Of a stretch of DNA of 57,481 nt, positions 49,136 to 57,045 are shown one piece after another (the first letter of the stretch is position 1; the number at the start of each line of letters is the position of its first letter). The notes under the pieces were generated by a model. That model saw only the letters and a list, made by a program, of their open reading frames with translations, was not told where the DNA came from and searched no databases. Position numbers and translations under genes: made by a program. The stretch comes from Candidatus Campbelliibacteriota bacterium. GTDB taxonomy: Bacteria; Patescibacteriota; Minisyncoccia; Phycocordibacterales; CSBR16-193. The DNA is taken from positions 1 to 57,481 of the forward strand of contig SKHG01000001.1 of assembly GCA_007117035.1 (NCBI GenBank), written 5' to 3'.

Positions 49136-49312
49136 ATGGATGAGAACACAAATCCAAATCCAGCAACTCCAGTAGGAGATGACAACGAAGGACAAGCTAC
49201 ACCAGCAGAGGATGTTGTTGTAGATCTTGAAGGGGGAGACACTGCAGGAGACGCTCCTGCAACTCCTGCTGAAGGTTCTGAGGAGCCTGAGGCTGAAACA
49301 CCAACAGTCTAG
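49136..49312 (+). CDS. Small acidic proline/alanine-rich protein (58 aa)
   Basis: This gene is missing from the ORF track because of its size. The translation begins MDENTNPNPATPVGDDNEGQ and ends EPEAETPTV. It is acidic, rich in Ala/Pro/Thr/Glu, and likely disordered. It has no hydrophobic segment or Cys. A GAAA-capped hairpin lies upstream and a 15-bp terminator stem directly downstream, so the unit looks like a real, well-bounded gene. It has no recognised family. It could instead be the coding part of a dual-function small RNA. Confidence 0.65.
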   Translation: MDENTNPNPATPVGDDNEGQATPAEDVVVDLEGGDTAGDAPATPAEGSEEPEAETPTV

Positions 49313-49328
49313 TAATTGTTGTGTTAAA

Positions 49329-49363
49329 AAACAAAAACACCCGGAGTTCGGGTGTTTTTGTTT
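49329..49363 (+). terminator. Terminator after the 58-aa acidic ORF
   Basis: AAACAAAAACACCCG / CGGGTGTTTTTGTTT is a 15-bp perfect stem with a 5-base loop (GAGTT). The right arm provides the T-rich tail on the plus strand. Confidence 0.92.
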
Positions 49364-49415
49364 GGATGAATTAAATTTTGTGATAAGATAGATTAGTTCA
49401 TTGATTATGAATTTT

Positions 49416-49486
49416 GCGGGTATAGTTTAGTGGTAGAACGACTGCCTTCCAAGCAGTAGGCGGGGTTTCGATTACCCCTACCCGCA
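49416..49486 (+). tRNA. tRNA-Gly (anticodon TCC)
   Basis: Acceptor GCGGGTA / TACCCGC, anticodon arm ACTGC-CTTCCAA-GCAGT and T arm GGGGTTTCGATTACCCC (the loop has an extra T or a bulge compared with the standard). The anticodon TCC reads GGA/GGG. CCA is not encoded. Confidence 0.92.
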
Positions 49487-49490
49487 CAGT

Positions 49491-49513
49491 AAAATCCCCG
49501 AAAGGGGATTTTC
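49491..49513 (+). terminator. Terminator after tRNA-Gly(TCC)
   Basis: AAAATCCCC / GGGGATTTT is a 9-bp stem closed by a GAAA tetraloop, 4 bases past the tRNA, followed by TTCTTAT. The following 265 bp to the next gene are AT-rich and hold nothing I can name. Confidence 0.85.
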
Positions 49514-49779
49514 TTATAAAAAACATAAAACACATCCTTTTTAGTTTAAACATCTTGAAATATAATTATTTTATAAAAACCAAAAGTGACAAAACTTCGA
49601 GGTGTGGAGTTTCTAATTAATAGTATGAGGTTTAAAAAGATAAGATAATGTAATGTGATATAGTATATACACACTTTGGTTTTTGAATGTTATCTATAGT
49701 TTTAAAAAGTAGTTTAAAATAACATTTTGAGTTACTAGTTTTGTTGATTAATGGTTAGAAAGTTAATGTTTAATAATAT

Positions 49780-51405
49780 ATGTTAAGAGCAAATGAAATA
49801 CCTGGTGATGTGCCTAAAGATCAAAAAGAAGTATATTTTGATAAAAAGACCAAGCAAGAATCTCTTGCTGATGAAATGTTTCAGGAGTTACCGTTTGCTG
49901 AAGACTCTAAGGAACTCATCGATATAGCCAGAGATTATCTTTCTAGAGTTTCTTTGGTTCAAGAAGAGAGTCAAGATGTTGAAACAGAAGAGTTGCAAAA
50001 GTCTAAAGATCGTATTGAAGAAATTAAAATAACACAAGACACCAGACTAAATCTGGTGGATGAAAGAATCGAGAATCCATTTGCTGATCTTGATAAAGAG
50101 AGTTATGAAGAACTTGAAAGAGTTGGCGTACTTGCTTCAGAGGATGTTGGTACCTGTAGAGAGTTGTCTAAAGTATTGGCTGAATTTGAAAAAAAGTTAG
50201 AAGAGCAGGGGTCTTTAACCTCCGAGCAGAATGAGTACTACTCTCGTTTGCAGGACCTTACTCAAAAATATGATAAATATATTGAGTCTACTTTATTGGA
50301 GAAACAGGCTGAGTTTGAGGAAAAGAGACAGAAAGTGAGAAACAATGTTACCGAGCACTATAAAAAAAGACTTGAAGAGTTGGAAGAAAAGATAAAAAAC
50401 CTTGAGCCTGAAAATCAGGTTGTGGAAAAAACTGAAGATTCGAACCTAAAACAAGAAGAGTTTGAGGAAAAAATTAGACAAGAAAGGGCAGAGATAATAA
50501 AAAGCACCCAAGCAGAGGTTCAGTCTTTGAAAGATAGGCAAGAGAAAGCTCTCGAAGTGATTGAGCGTGTCACAGGATCTAGTGATCCTGAAAGAGATTT
50601 TGTTGATGATCTTTTGGAACTAGAAAAAAACGATAAAAATGATTACAAAGAGGTGGTGGACAATCTTCGTTCAGTTCTTATTCGATCCATAAAGGATGGT
50701 GATAAAGACGCACCGTCTAGTCCTAGAGAAATAATTCCGTGGAAAGGTAATAAGCATACATATCCATATATCACAACGATTAAACATCTAGAAAATGATG
50801 CACTTGTCGCAGAAGCCCTAAAAGATGCAATCTCGGAAGGAGATAAGCACGCTACACAGATTCAGAAAATGCTAGAGAGGGTAATAAATAACAACAAGGT
50901 TTTGTATAAACTTATTGGAAGAGAATGGTCTAAAGCTAAACAAGGAAAGAAATCTCAAAGAGGACAGCTTTATGTTGCTTTTGATTTAAGACAGAAAAGA
51001 GAGTACGAAGAGGCAAGTAAAAAAGAAGCAGAAAGGCGTGAAGAATTAGATACCAAGTATCGTGCTCGTGAAGAAGAGATATCTGCTGTAGCAAACAAAG
51101 AAGGTGGCCTTAGGGTTACTGTGCCTACATTTAAGCCTGTTTTCTCAGCTAAAGAGGGTAGACGGATACTGAAAGAAATTGGTTACAAAGAAGGCGCAGT
51201 TCGGCTTGAGAAATTTAAAACACCTAGAAAGAATACAGAGATGGTTCGTGTTGTTGAGGTTTCTGGAGATTTAAATGATAAAGATATACGAAAAGGTCAA
51301 GTATCTACTCCAGATTTAAGACAGTTCCCACACTGGCTAAATGAACAGTATGGTTTTAAAAGCATACCTTGGTCAGAGGAAGAAGTAGTTTCTAGTAGTA
51401 GTTAA
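49780..51405 (+). CDS. Large charged coiled-coil hypothetical protein (541 aa)
   Basis: The family is unknown. The N-terminal ~340 residues are highly charged and helical, with long heptad-like stretches (EKRQKVRNNVTEHYKKRLEELEEKIKNLEPENQ; QEEFEEKIRQERAEIIKSTQAEVQSLKDRQEKALEVIERV). The C-terminal ~200 residues look globular: TYPYITTIKHLENDALVAEALKDA, QIQKMLERVINNNKVLYKLIG and GGLRVTVPTFKPVFSAKEGRRILKEIGYKEGAVRLEKF, ending in DLRQFPHWLNEQYGFKSIPW. There is no signal peptide or membrane span. It starts with ATG, alone on the plus strand, and is followed by a shared terminator. A structural or DNA/RNA-associated role is possible but unproven. Confidence 0.75.
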   Translation: MLRANEIPGDVPKDQKEVYFDKKTKQESLADEMFQELPFAEDSKELIDIARDYLSRVSLVQEESQDVETEELQKSKDRIEEIKITQDTRLNLVDERIENPFADLDKESYEELERVGVLASEDVGTCRELSKVLAEFEKKLEEQGSLTSEQNEYYSRLQDLTQKYDKYIESTLLEKQAEFEEKRQKVRNNVTEHYKKRLEELEEKIKNLEPENQVVEKTEDSNLKQEEFEEKIRQERAEIIKSTQAEVQSLKDRQEKALEVIERVTGSSDPERDFVDDLLELEKNDKNDYKEVVDNLRSVLIRSIKDGDKDAPSSPREIIPWKGNKHTYPYITTIKHLENDALVAEALKDAISEGDKHATQIQKMLERVINNNKVLYKLIGREWSKAKQGKKSQRGQLYVAFDLRQKREYEEASKKEAERREELDTKYRAREEEISAVANKEGGLRVTVPTFKPVFSAKEGRRILKEIGYKEGAVRLEKFKTPRKNTEMVRVVEVSGDLNDKDIRKGQVSTPDLRQFPHWLNEQYGFKSIPWSEEEVVSSSS

Positions 51406-51515
51406 TTTCTCTAAAAGATAAAACTGATTAACAAAAAATATTTTTGAATAAAGTCTTTTTTGTCTAAGGTTCAATTAGAAATTATTAAAATACTTTGTTC
51501 TGTTATACACAAAAC

Positions 51516-51546
51516 AAAAAACTCGGGTTTATCCGAGTTTTTTGTT
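51516..51546. terminator. Bidirectional terminator between the coiled-coil gene and HU
   Basis: AAAAACTCGG / CCGAGTTTTT with a 6-base loop (GTTTAT) and T-rich flanks on both strands. It sits between the convergent genes ending at 51405 (+) and 51571 (-). Confidence 0.85.
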
Positions 51547-51570
51547 TTTCCTCTAGAGAAAAAAGTGAAA

Positions 51571-51843
51571 TTATTTCACTGCGTCTTTTAGACCTTTTGC
51601 TGCTTTGAATTTAGGAACATTCATTGCTGCAACTTGAATAGTCTCACCAGTTCTTGGGTTTCGAGCTTCTCGTGCCTCTCTTCTTCTAACTGAAAAAGTT
51701 CCTAGACCTGAGATTGAAACATCCTCTCCTTGTTTTAGTGTGTCGATAATTGAGTTGATAAATGTCTCAACGATCTCTTGTGAGTCGGTTTTTGTACCTC
51801 CGACTTTTTCGTGGATCTTCTCTACAAGCGCTTGTTTATTCAT
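51571..51843 (-). CDS. hup: HU family nucleoid protein
   Basis: HU bends and compacts DNA. The 90-aa protein begins MNKQALVEKIHEKVGGTKTDSQEIVETFINSIIDTLKQGEDVSISGLGTFSVRRREAREARNPRTGE. This is the full HU/IHF signature with GFGxF replaced by GLGTF and the arm motif RNPRTGE, then KFKAAKGLKDAV. It has normal length and starts with ATG. A ~80-base leader separates it from a TATAAT element at 51929-51934 on the minus strand. Confidence 0.96.
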   Translation of the reverse strand: MNKQALVEKIHEKVGGTKTDSQEIVETFINSIIDTLKQGEDVSISGLGTFSVRRREAREARNPRTGETIQVAAMNVPKFKAAKGLKDAVK

Positions 51844-52007
51844 AGAAAAATTTTTTTACTTATAATAAGCTGACTCGACCAGTGAATGTCTTACAGATGA
51901 TTATTCATCATCCATATCAGCTCCTAATATTATACCCTAAAGTGATATTTTTCGCTACAACCTAAGGGTTTTAAGCTTAAATATATTTTAGTTCGAGTGT
52001 AGTTTAT

Positions 52008-53543
52008 CTATCGAGCGTAATCAGTAATTCGACTCTCGCGAATCAGAGTAATTTTTATTTCTCCAGGATACTTTAGTTCGTTTTCAATTCTTAACGCAAT
52101 CTGTCGGGCTAGTTTTTTAGCTTCAAGATCTGAACATTTCTCTGGAGTAACGAACACTCTGACTTCACGTCCAGCCTGAATAGCGTAGGACTTTTCAACT
52201 TCAGAGAACGAAGTAGCAATAGTTTCGAGTTCTTTGAGTCTTTTTAGATAGTTTTCGACGGTGTCTCTACGAGCTCCAGGTCGGCTACCAGAGATTGAGT
52301 CTGCCACCTGAACAATAATAGATTCCATTGTTTCGTAAGGATATTCCTCATGATGAGCTTGCATAGCTTTTATAATTTCCTCGCTAGCATTGAATTTTTG
52401 CAGTATTCGACGTCCGATTTCGACATGAGTACCAGCAACCTCGTGATCCATTGCCTTACCGATGTCATGAAGTAGGGCACCTGCTTTGGCTACAGCGACA
52501 TTAGCACCGAGTTCTTCAGCCAACATACCAGCAATGTGTGTCATCTCAATTGAGTGGTTCAAAACATTTTGTCCGTAACTAGTTCGGAAGTACAGTCGAC
52601 CAAGGATTGAGACAAGACGTGGATCTAGGTTGTACACGCCACATTCATAAACAGCCTGCTCACCCTTTTCTTTGATTATTTTGTTTATCTCTTCTTTTGC
52701 TTTTTCAACCATCTCTTCTATCTTTGCTGGTTGGATTCGACCGTCCAAGATTAGGTTTTCAAGAGCAATTCGAGCAATCTGTCTTCTAACTGGGTCAAAT
52801 GATGAGATGGTGATGGCTCCAGGAGTATCATCAACAATTATTTCAACACCAGTAGCCCTTTCAAAAGCCTTTATGTTTCTACCTTCCTTACCAATAACCT
52901 TACCTTTTATTTCGTCAGATGTAATCGAGACTGTGGTGGACATCATATCTGAAGAAACTGAGTTTCCTAGACGATGAATAGCTGTTGTTAGTATCTCTTT
53001 AGCTCGATCCTCAAGTTTTTCTTTTCCAGAGTTCTCGAGTTTTTGCATACGAACCATAATATCTTCCTCGGAAGTCATCTCAATCTGTCGCAGAAGTTCT
53101 TCTTTAGCTTGTCCTTGAGACAAAGAAGCTATTTTTTCTAGAGCTTTAACTTGCTCAGATTTTATTTTATCTGCGTCTAGTCTTACATTTTCAGCCTCTT
53201 CAATCTTACTTTTTATATGATTTTCTTCTTTATCCAAGTCTATCTGTCGCTGATCTAGTAGTTCTTCTTTTCTTATTAAACGAGCCTCGGTCTTTTTACC
53301 CTGCTCTTCTTTTTCTTTTATTTCTTGTCGACTCTCTTCTACTATTTTTTCAGCCTTCTTTTCGGCTTCTTCTGTTAGTCTTTTTGACTCATCTCGAGCC
53401 TCCAAGATCATCTGCTTTATTTTTAACTCAACTGAACCTCTTTTCCCTAAAGAGATTATCCAGCGTAAAAAATATCCGCCAGTAATTCCAACTAGAAAGA
53501 AGGTGCCCAGTAGGAGAATTAGTGTTAGTGTTTGAATTTCCAT
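52008..53543 (-). CDS. rny: Ribonuclease Y
   Basis: RNase Y is the membrane-tethered endoribonuclease that starts mRNA decay. It has 511 aa: one N-terminal membrane anchor (LTLILLLGTFFLVGITGGYFL), a long coiled coil (about 35-200, rich in EKKAEKIVEESRQEIKEKEE), a KH domain (GKVIGKEGRNIKAFERATGVEIIVDDTPGAI), and an HD domain with the catalytic pair in AGALLHDIGKAMDHEVAGTHVEIG and HHEEYPYETMES. It ends in IRESRITDYAR. Together with pnp and the NYN gene the window covers much of a Gram-positive-type RNA decay set. Confidence 0.97.
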   Translation of the reverse strand: MEIQTLTLILLLGTFFLVGITGGYFLRWIISLGKRGSVELKIKQMILEARDESKRLTEEAEKKAEKIVEESRQEIKEKEEQGKKTEARLIRKEELLDQRQIDLDKEENHIKSKIEEAENVRLDADKIKSEQVKALEKIASLSQGQAKEELLRQIEMTSEEDIMVRMQKLENSGKEKLEDRAKEILTTAIHRLGNSVSSDMMSTTVSITSDEIKGKVIGKEGRNIKAFERATGVEIIVDDTPGAITISSFDPVRRQIARIALENLILDGRIQPAKIEEMVEKAKEEINKIIKEKGEQAVYECGVYNLDPRLVSILGRLYFRTSYGQNVLNHSIEMTHIAGMLAEELGANVAVAKAGALLHDIGKAMDHEVAGTHVEIGRRILQKFNASEEIIKAMQAHHEEYPYETMESIIVQVADSISGSRPGARRDTVENYLKRLKELETIATSFSEVEKSYAIQAGREVRVFVTPEKCSDLEAKKLARQIALRIENELKYPGEIKITLIRESRITDYAR

Positions 53544-53694
53544 AATTAAATAATTACTGAGTAGACTTTTTTGTGCTCGAGTACATTACCTTTTAGGCAT
53601 AAAAACACATTAAGACAACTCTCAGAAAATCCAGAGATATTTTTCTGACTTTTTGCCTGTTTATAGAGAGGTATGGAATTTATCCAAGCATTCT

Positions 53695-54273
53695 CTATTT
53701 TGCTGAATAGATTTTGTCTATAATTCCGTATTTAAGCGCTTCTTCTGCACTCATGAAAAAATCTCGGTCTACATCTTTTTCAATCTGCGCTAGAGATTTT
53801 TTAGTGTTTCTGGATAGAATCTTATTCAGTTTGGCCCTAGTGTTTATTATGTGCTTGGCTGTGATCTCGATATCTGAGGCTCTTCCCTCAGCTCCGCCCC
53901 AAGGTTGGTGTATCATTACTTCTGAGTTTGTCAGAGCAAATCGCTTACCCTTGGCTCCTGCCGAAAGAATAATTGCGGCACCTGAAGCTGCAATCCCGAC
54001 ACAAACAGTCGAAACATTGTTTTTTATGTGGTTCATTGTGTCTAGCATTGCTAGTGTTGCTGTGACTGAACCACCTGGTGAGTTTATATATATCTGAATA
54101 TCTTTCTTAGAGTTCTCTGATTCTAAGAAAAGTAGTTGAGCAATTACTAGGTTAGCTGTGTTGTCGTCAATCGGACCACCTAGAAAGATAATATGATCAC
54201 GCAAAAGACGCGAAAATATATCGTATGCTCGCTCACCGAACTGTGATTTTTCTATTACTGTTGGAATTAACAT
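53695..54273 (-). CDS. clpP: ATP-dependent Clp protease proteolytic subunit
   Basis: ClpP is the serine protease chamber that works with ClpX or ClpC. It has 192 aa and starts [70 protein letters not shown]. The catalytic Ser is in [15 protein letters not shown], the His in [12 protein letters not shown], and the Asp in [22 protein letters not shown]. It is complete. It follows trigger factor on the same strand, the common tig-clpP order, but with a terminator between them. Confidence 0.97.
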   Translation of the reverse strand: MLIPTVIEKSQFGERAYDIFSRLLRDHIIFLGGPIDDNTANLVIAQLLFLESENSKKDIQIYINSPGGSVTATLAMLDTMNHIKNNVSTVCVGIAASGAAIILSAGAKGKRFALTNSEVMIHQPWGGAEGRASDIEITAKHIINTRAKLNKILSRNTKKSLAQIEKDVDRDFFMSAEEALKYGIIDKIYSAK

Positions 54274-54356
54274 ACTTAAAACGGAGTTAGTAAACTATAT
54301 CAGAAAGAGAAGTTGAAAACAACGCCTTCCTGTACCAGTCATTAATATCTTTAGAC

Positions 54357-54394
54357 AAAAAAGGCTAAAAAATCCTATTTATTAGCCTTTTTTT
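54357..54394 (-). terminator. Terminator overlapping the end of the trigger factor gene
   Basis: AAAAAAGGCTAA / TTAGCCTTTTTT is a 12-bp stem. On the minus strand the right arm ends in CCTTTTTTGTC. The tig stop codon (54375) is in the loop, so the hairpin forms from the last codons and the start of the 3' region. Confidence 0.75.
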
Positions 54395-55451
54395 CATCTA
54401 CACCTTCGGACTCAAGACTTTTCAAGACTTCTTCATTGGCTAGTTGGCTAATAACAAATATTCTAATTTGTTCAGGATTTGCTTTTGGATAGTGTTCCAT
54501 TAAAGTTTTGGTTTGTTCTTCAACAACTGCGTTGTCTGGATCTATGTTTTCTTTCTGAACAATTGCGTTTAGAGTTAATTGCATTTTTGCCCTGTTTTCA
54601 GCTTGAGGACGCCACTCTGTTTTAAGACTTTCTTCTGTTTTTTTAATCTGAGACAGATAATCCTCAAATGATAGACCTGCGTGTGAGACATCGTGTTTTA
54701 GGCGATCAATCATTTTAGCCAACTCTTCTGAGATAATCAGTTCCGGTATTTCCATCTCTGTCTTTTCCATAATTTTCTCAATTATAGATATTCGATGTTT
54801 TTCAATTTCCTGAATCTGTTTTTCTTTTCCGATTCCTTCTTTAATGCTTTTTCTTAGTTCTTCTACTGAAGAATATTCGCCTAAAGTTTTGACTGTCTGA
54901 TCATTAATCTCAAACTTTTCGTCATTGTTTTCTTTAGATTTTGATTGTTTTAGTCTTTCAAAAACCTGATCTATTTCAGAATCCTCAACTTTCACTTCTT
55001 TAGTCCTCGGATTATTTTTTTTGTTCTCAGCCCCTGCGATTTTTTTGTAATCAGGTAGCTTAACTTCAGGAATTAAAGCCACTTTTATTATATATTCTAG
55101 AGGGTTGTCTGGTGCCAGCTTAGTTATACTTACTTCTGGAGAGCCGATTGGGTAAATCTGAAAGTGTCTAATCAACTCAGGATACTCATTTTGTAGGACT
55201 TTTTCAGCCATCTCTTGTAAAAGGGCAATCTGGCCAATGTGTTTTTCAACCATATCATCAGGAACCTGCCCCTTTCTGAAGCCATCAATCTCTAATCCTG
55301 TTTTTAGTTCTTTAATTACTGCAGATTTTTGTTTTAAAAGTTCTTCGTAAGCAATTGAACCGGAGATTACTGCTTCTCCTTTTTCTTTCTTTAGTTCTGG
55401 GTCTTTACTCATAATGTTTTTTTCTTCAGTTTCTTTATTATCTTTTGTCAT
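54375..55451 (-). CDS. tig: Trigger factor-like chaperone lacking the PPIase domain
   Basis: This ribosome-bound folding chaperone has 358 aa from the ATG at 55451. Alternative ATGs at 55481 and 55412 are possible; the earlier track start adds an atypical Cys-rich leader. The ribosome-binding domain has the signature IDGFRKGQVP, followed by the family pattern LLQEMAEKVLQNEYPELI and PLEYIIKVALIPEVKLPDYKKI. Sequence then moves quickly to the helical C-terminal arm domain (ISIIEKIMEKTEMEIPELIISEELAKMIDRLKHDV), so the FKBP-type PPIase domain of standard trigger factor (about 430 aa) is absent. Confidence 0.88.
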   Translation of the reverse strand: MTKDNKETEEKNIMSKDPELKKEKGEAVISGSIAYEELLKQKSAVIKELKTGLEIDGFRKGQVPDDMVEKHIGQIALLQEMAEKVLQNEYPELIRHFQIYPIGSPEVSITKLAPDNPLEYIIKVALIPEVKLPDYKKIAGAENKKNNPRTKEVKVEDSEIDQVFERLKQSKSKENNDEKFEINDQTVKTLGEYSSVEELRKSIKEGIGKEKQIQEIEKHRISIIEKIMEKTEMEIPELIISEELAKMIDRLKHDVSHAGLSFEDYLSQIKKTEESLKTEWRPQAENRAKMQLTLNAIVQKENIDPDNAVVEEQTKTLMEHYPKANPEQIRIFVISQLANEEVLKSLESEGVDEKKANK

Positions 55452-55581
55452 AGTCTTGCAGTTTAACTTTTTTTGTTTCATGTGGCAACACAAAAAATAT
55501 CTCTTTTTATTAATCTAGATGGTAAAACCAACAGGATTTCAGGTCTGATGGTCATAAAGACGATATGTTTTAAACATTTCG

Positions 55582-55854
55582 TTAGTATTGGGAAACATCA
55601 TCCACCTCTCGTTCGATTTCTTCTGGGTCAATCTCTTCTAACTCTATTTCAATTTCACTTACTTCACCTTCATTTGTAGGTTCACTTTTTTGTTGATTAA
55701 AAAAGTACACACCACCTACTATAAGCACTATTATTATTAAGATAATACCGATTATGGGACCAGCTGGTTTGTATTCACCACTATCTTCAAATCCAGATTC
55801 TGTTGGTTCAATGTTATCTGTACTGTTTTCAGGCTTGTTTTGTTTCTCGTTCAT
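55582..55854 (-). CDS. Small acidic single-span membrane protein
   Basis: The family of this 90-aa protein is unknown. It has an acidic polar N-terminus (KPENSTDNIEPTESGFEDSGEYKPAG), one membrane span (PIIGIILIIIVLIVGGVYFFN) and a very acidic outer tail (EIEIELEEIDPEEIEREVDDVSQY). Similar small TM-plus-acidic-tail proteins are frequent in CPR genomes. It starts with ATG and is upstream of tig on the same strand with a 130-bp gap. No partner is evident. Confidence 0.7.
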   Translation of the reverse strand: MNEKQNKPENSTDNIEPTESGFEDSGEYKPAGPIIGIILIIIVLIVGGVYFFNQQKSEPTNEGEVSEIEIELEEIDPEEIEREVDDVSQY

Positions 55855-55998
55855 AATTTATTAGGTTAGTTGATAATATTATTAATAAAAAACCATAGTT
55901 CTTGGTCATATAATAACCTATTTTCTCAGTTTTGTGATATATAACAAACACACAAGTCGTTTACTTGTTCTTTTGTAAGAGATTTACTCTCTTAATTT

Positions 55999-56898
55999 TT
56001 AGATCACCTCAAAAGATATATTTATCTCTTCTATCTCTTCGAACTGTTCAAGAGTTTTTCGAATCTGGGCTTCGGTTATTTCTCTAGCACATTTCTGCTG
56101 AGGAAAACCGGACAGGTTAATTTCTGCAACGTTACCATCAATTGATATCGAAATAACCTCGTTTAGTTCACGGATAAAACTGTTTGGTCTAAACCCTTCT
56201 CCTCCGGTGTGATTTGTTAAACTTTGAGGGCTTGAATATGAAGAAAGGGTGTGTAGAGTGTCAAGAATTAAGTCTTCGGTTATCGGAATTGACGTTTGTA
56301 TAGATTTTAAAGTTTGTGCTTCTAAACATTGATCTCTGAAATGTTCAACTCCTACTTCTTGAATCAGTTTTCGGAGATTATCATTATGTGGGTGGTAATG
56401 AGATACTGATCGTGTCTGACAATCACTGTCTGCAATTTGCCAAATTCTATTTTGTTCATTTTCTTGATGTGTTAGTGTAAGGTTTATGTTTCTCTGACGC
56501 GTATGATCATACGGCGTTCGTTCGGTTATGGTTATAACTGCTACAAATTTTCCTTCTGAAGTTTCTTTGATGTTTTCTTCTAAAATTTCTACCTCTTTTA
56601 ATTTAAAAACTGTGCAAGTTAGTAATCTGTTGAAATTTTTAGTTTCTCTCGTTTCTTCAATTTTTCTGTGAAAGTCTTCGGTAACTCGATTGTCTCGGGG
56701 TGCAATATTATCTGTTCCTGAGCCAATGAAGTTTGAAAAAAGATCTTCAAGCATCGTTCGTATCTCGGCTTGTTCTAATGGGCGTGCGTCATCTGACCTG
56801 TTTAGTAAAAACCAAATAGAGACCCCCGCTAAAGCAATAACAGTAAAGCTGATAAGTATATAAAAGATAGGATGTTTTTTTTGTGGTATTTTATACAT
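55999..56898 (-). CDS. Membrane-anchored protein with a GerMN-like C-terminal domain
   Basis: The 299-aa protein has one N-terminal span (PIFYILISFTVIALAGVSIWFLL). A middle region carries a lipocalin/DUF4878-like pattern of strands (KFVAVITITERTPYDHTRQRNINLTLTHQENEQNRIWQIADSDC). The C-terminal stretch GNVAEINLSGFPQQKCAREITEAQIRKTLEQFEEIEEINISFEV resembles the GerMN domain (strand with INLS, then Q.....TL.QF..I..I.I). Four Cys lie in the outer part. GerMN domains are found in spore germination and envelope proteins; here a cell-surface role is likely. The function is not known. Confidence 0.65.
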   Translation of the reverse strand: MYKIPQKKHPIFYILISFTVIALAGVSIWFLLNRSDDARPLEQAEIRTMLEDLFSNFIGSGTDNIAPRDNRVTEDFHRKIEETRETKNFNRLLTCTVFKLKEVEILEENIKETSEGKFVAVITITERTPYDHTRQRNINLTLTHQENEQNRIWQIADSDCQTRSVSHYHPHNDNLRKLIQEVGVEHFRDQCLEAQTLKSIQTSIPITEDLILDTLHTLSSYSSPQSLTNHTGGEGFRPNSFIRELNEVISISIDGNVAEINLSGFPQQKCAREITEAQIRKTLEQFEEIEEINISFEVI

Positions 56899-56953
56899 AG
56901 ATATTTTTAATTATATTTTTTATTATACTATAAAACACTTTACTTTATGTATA

Positions 56954-56991
56954 TTATTGTGGATAAAGTTATTTTAAGTTATCCACAATAA
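56954..56991. repeat. Perfect 13-bp inverted repeat containing two DnaA boxes
   Basis: TTATTGTGGATAA (56954-56966) and TTATCCACAATAA (56979-56991) are exact reverse complements with a 12-bp spacer. Each arm contains the DnaA box TTATCCACA. It lies in the divergent promoter region between the GerMN-like gene (-) and the partial secreted gene (+). It could be a DnaA-regulated operator or simply a hairpin. Confidence 0.6.
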
Positions 56992-57045
56992 CAATTTAAC
57001 TTTTAGAGGATATACTTAATATATATTATTAAACGTAATTTCATA

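Noticed and set aside
55475-55492. Extra parS-like site at the tig start
   Set aside because: The reverse strand reads TGTTGCCACATGAAACA, which is 17 bases with one inserted base; it lies in the leader or start region of tig and far from the array.
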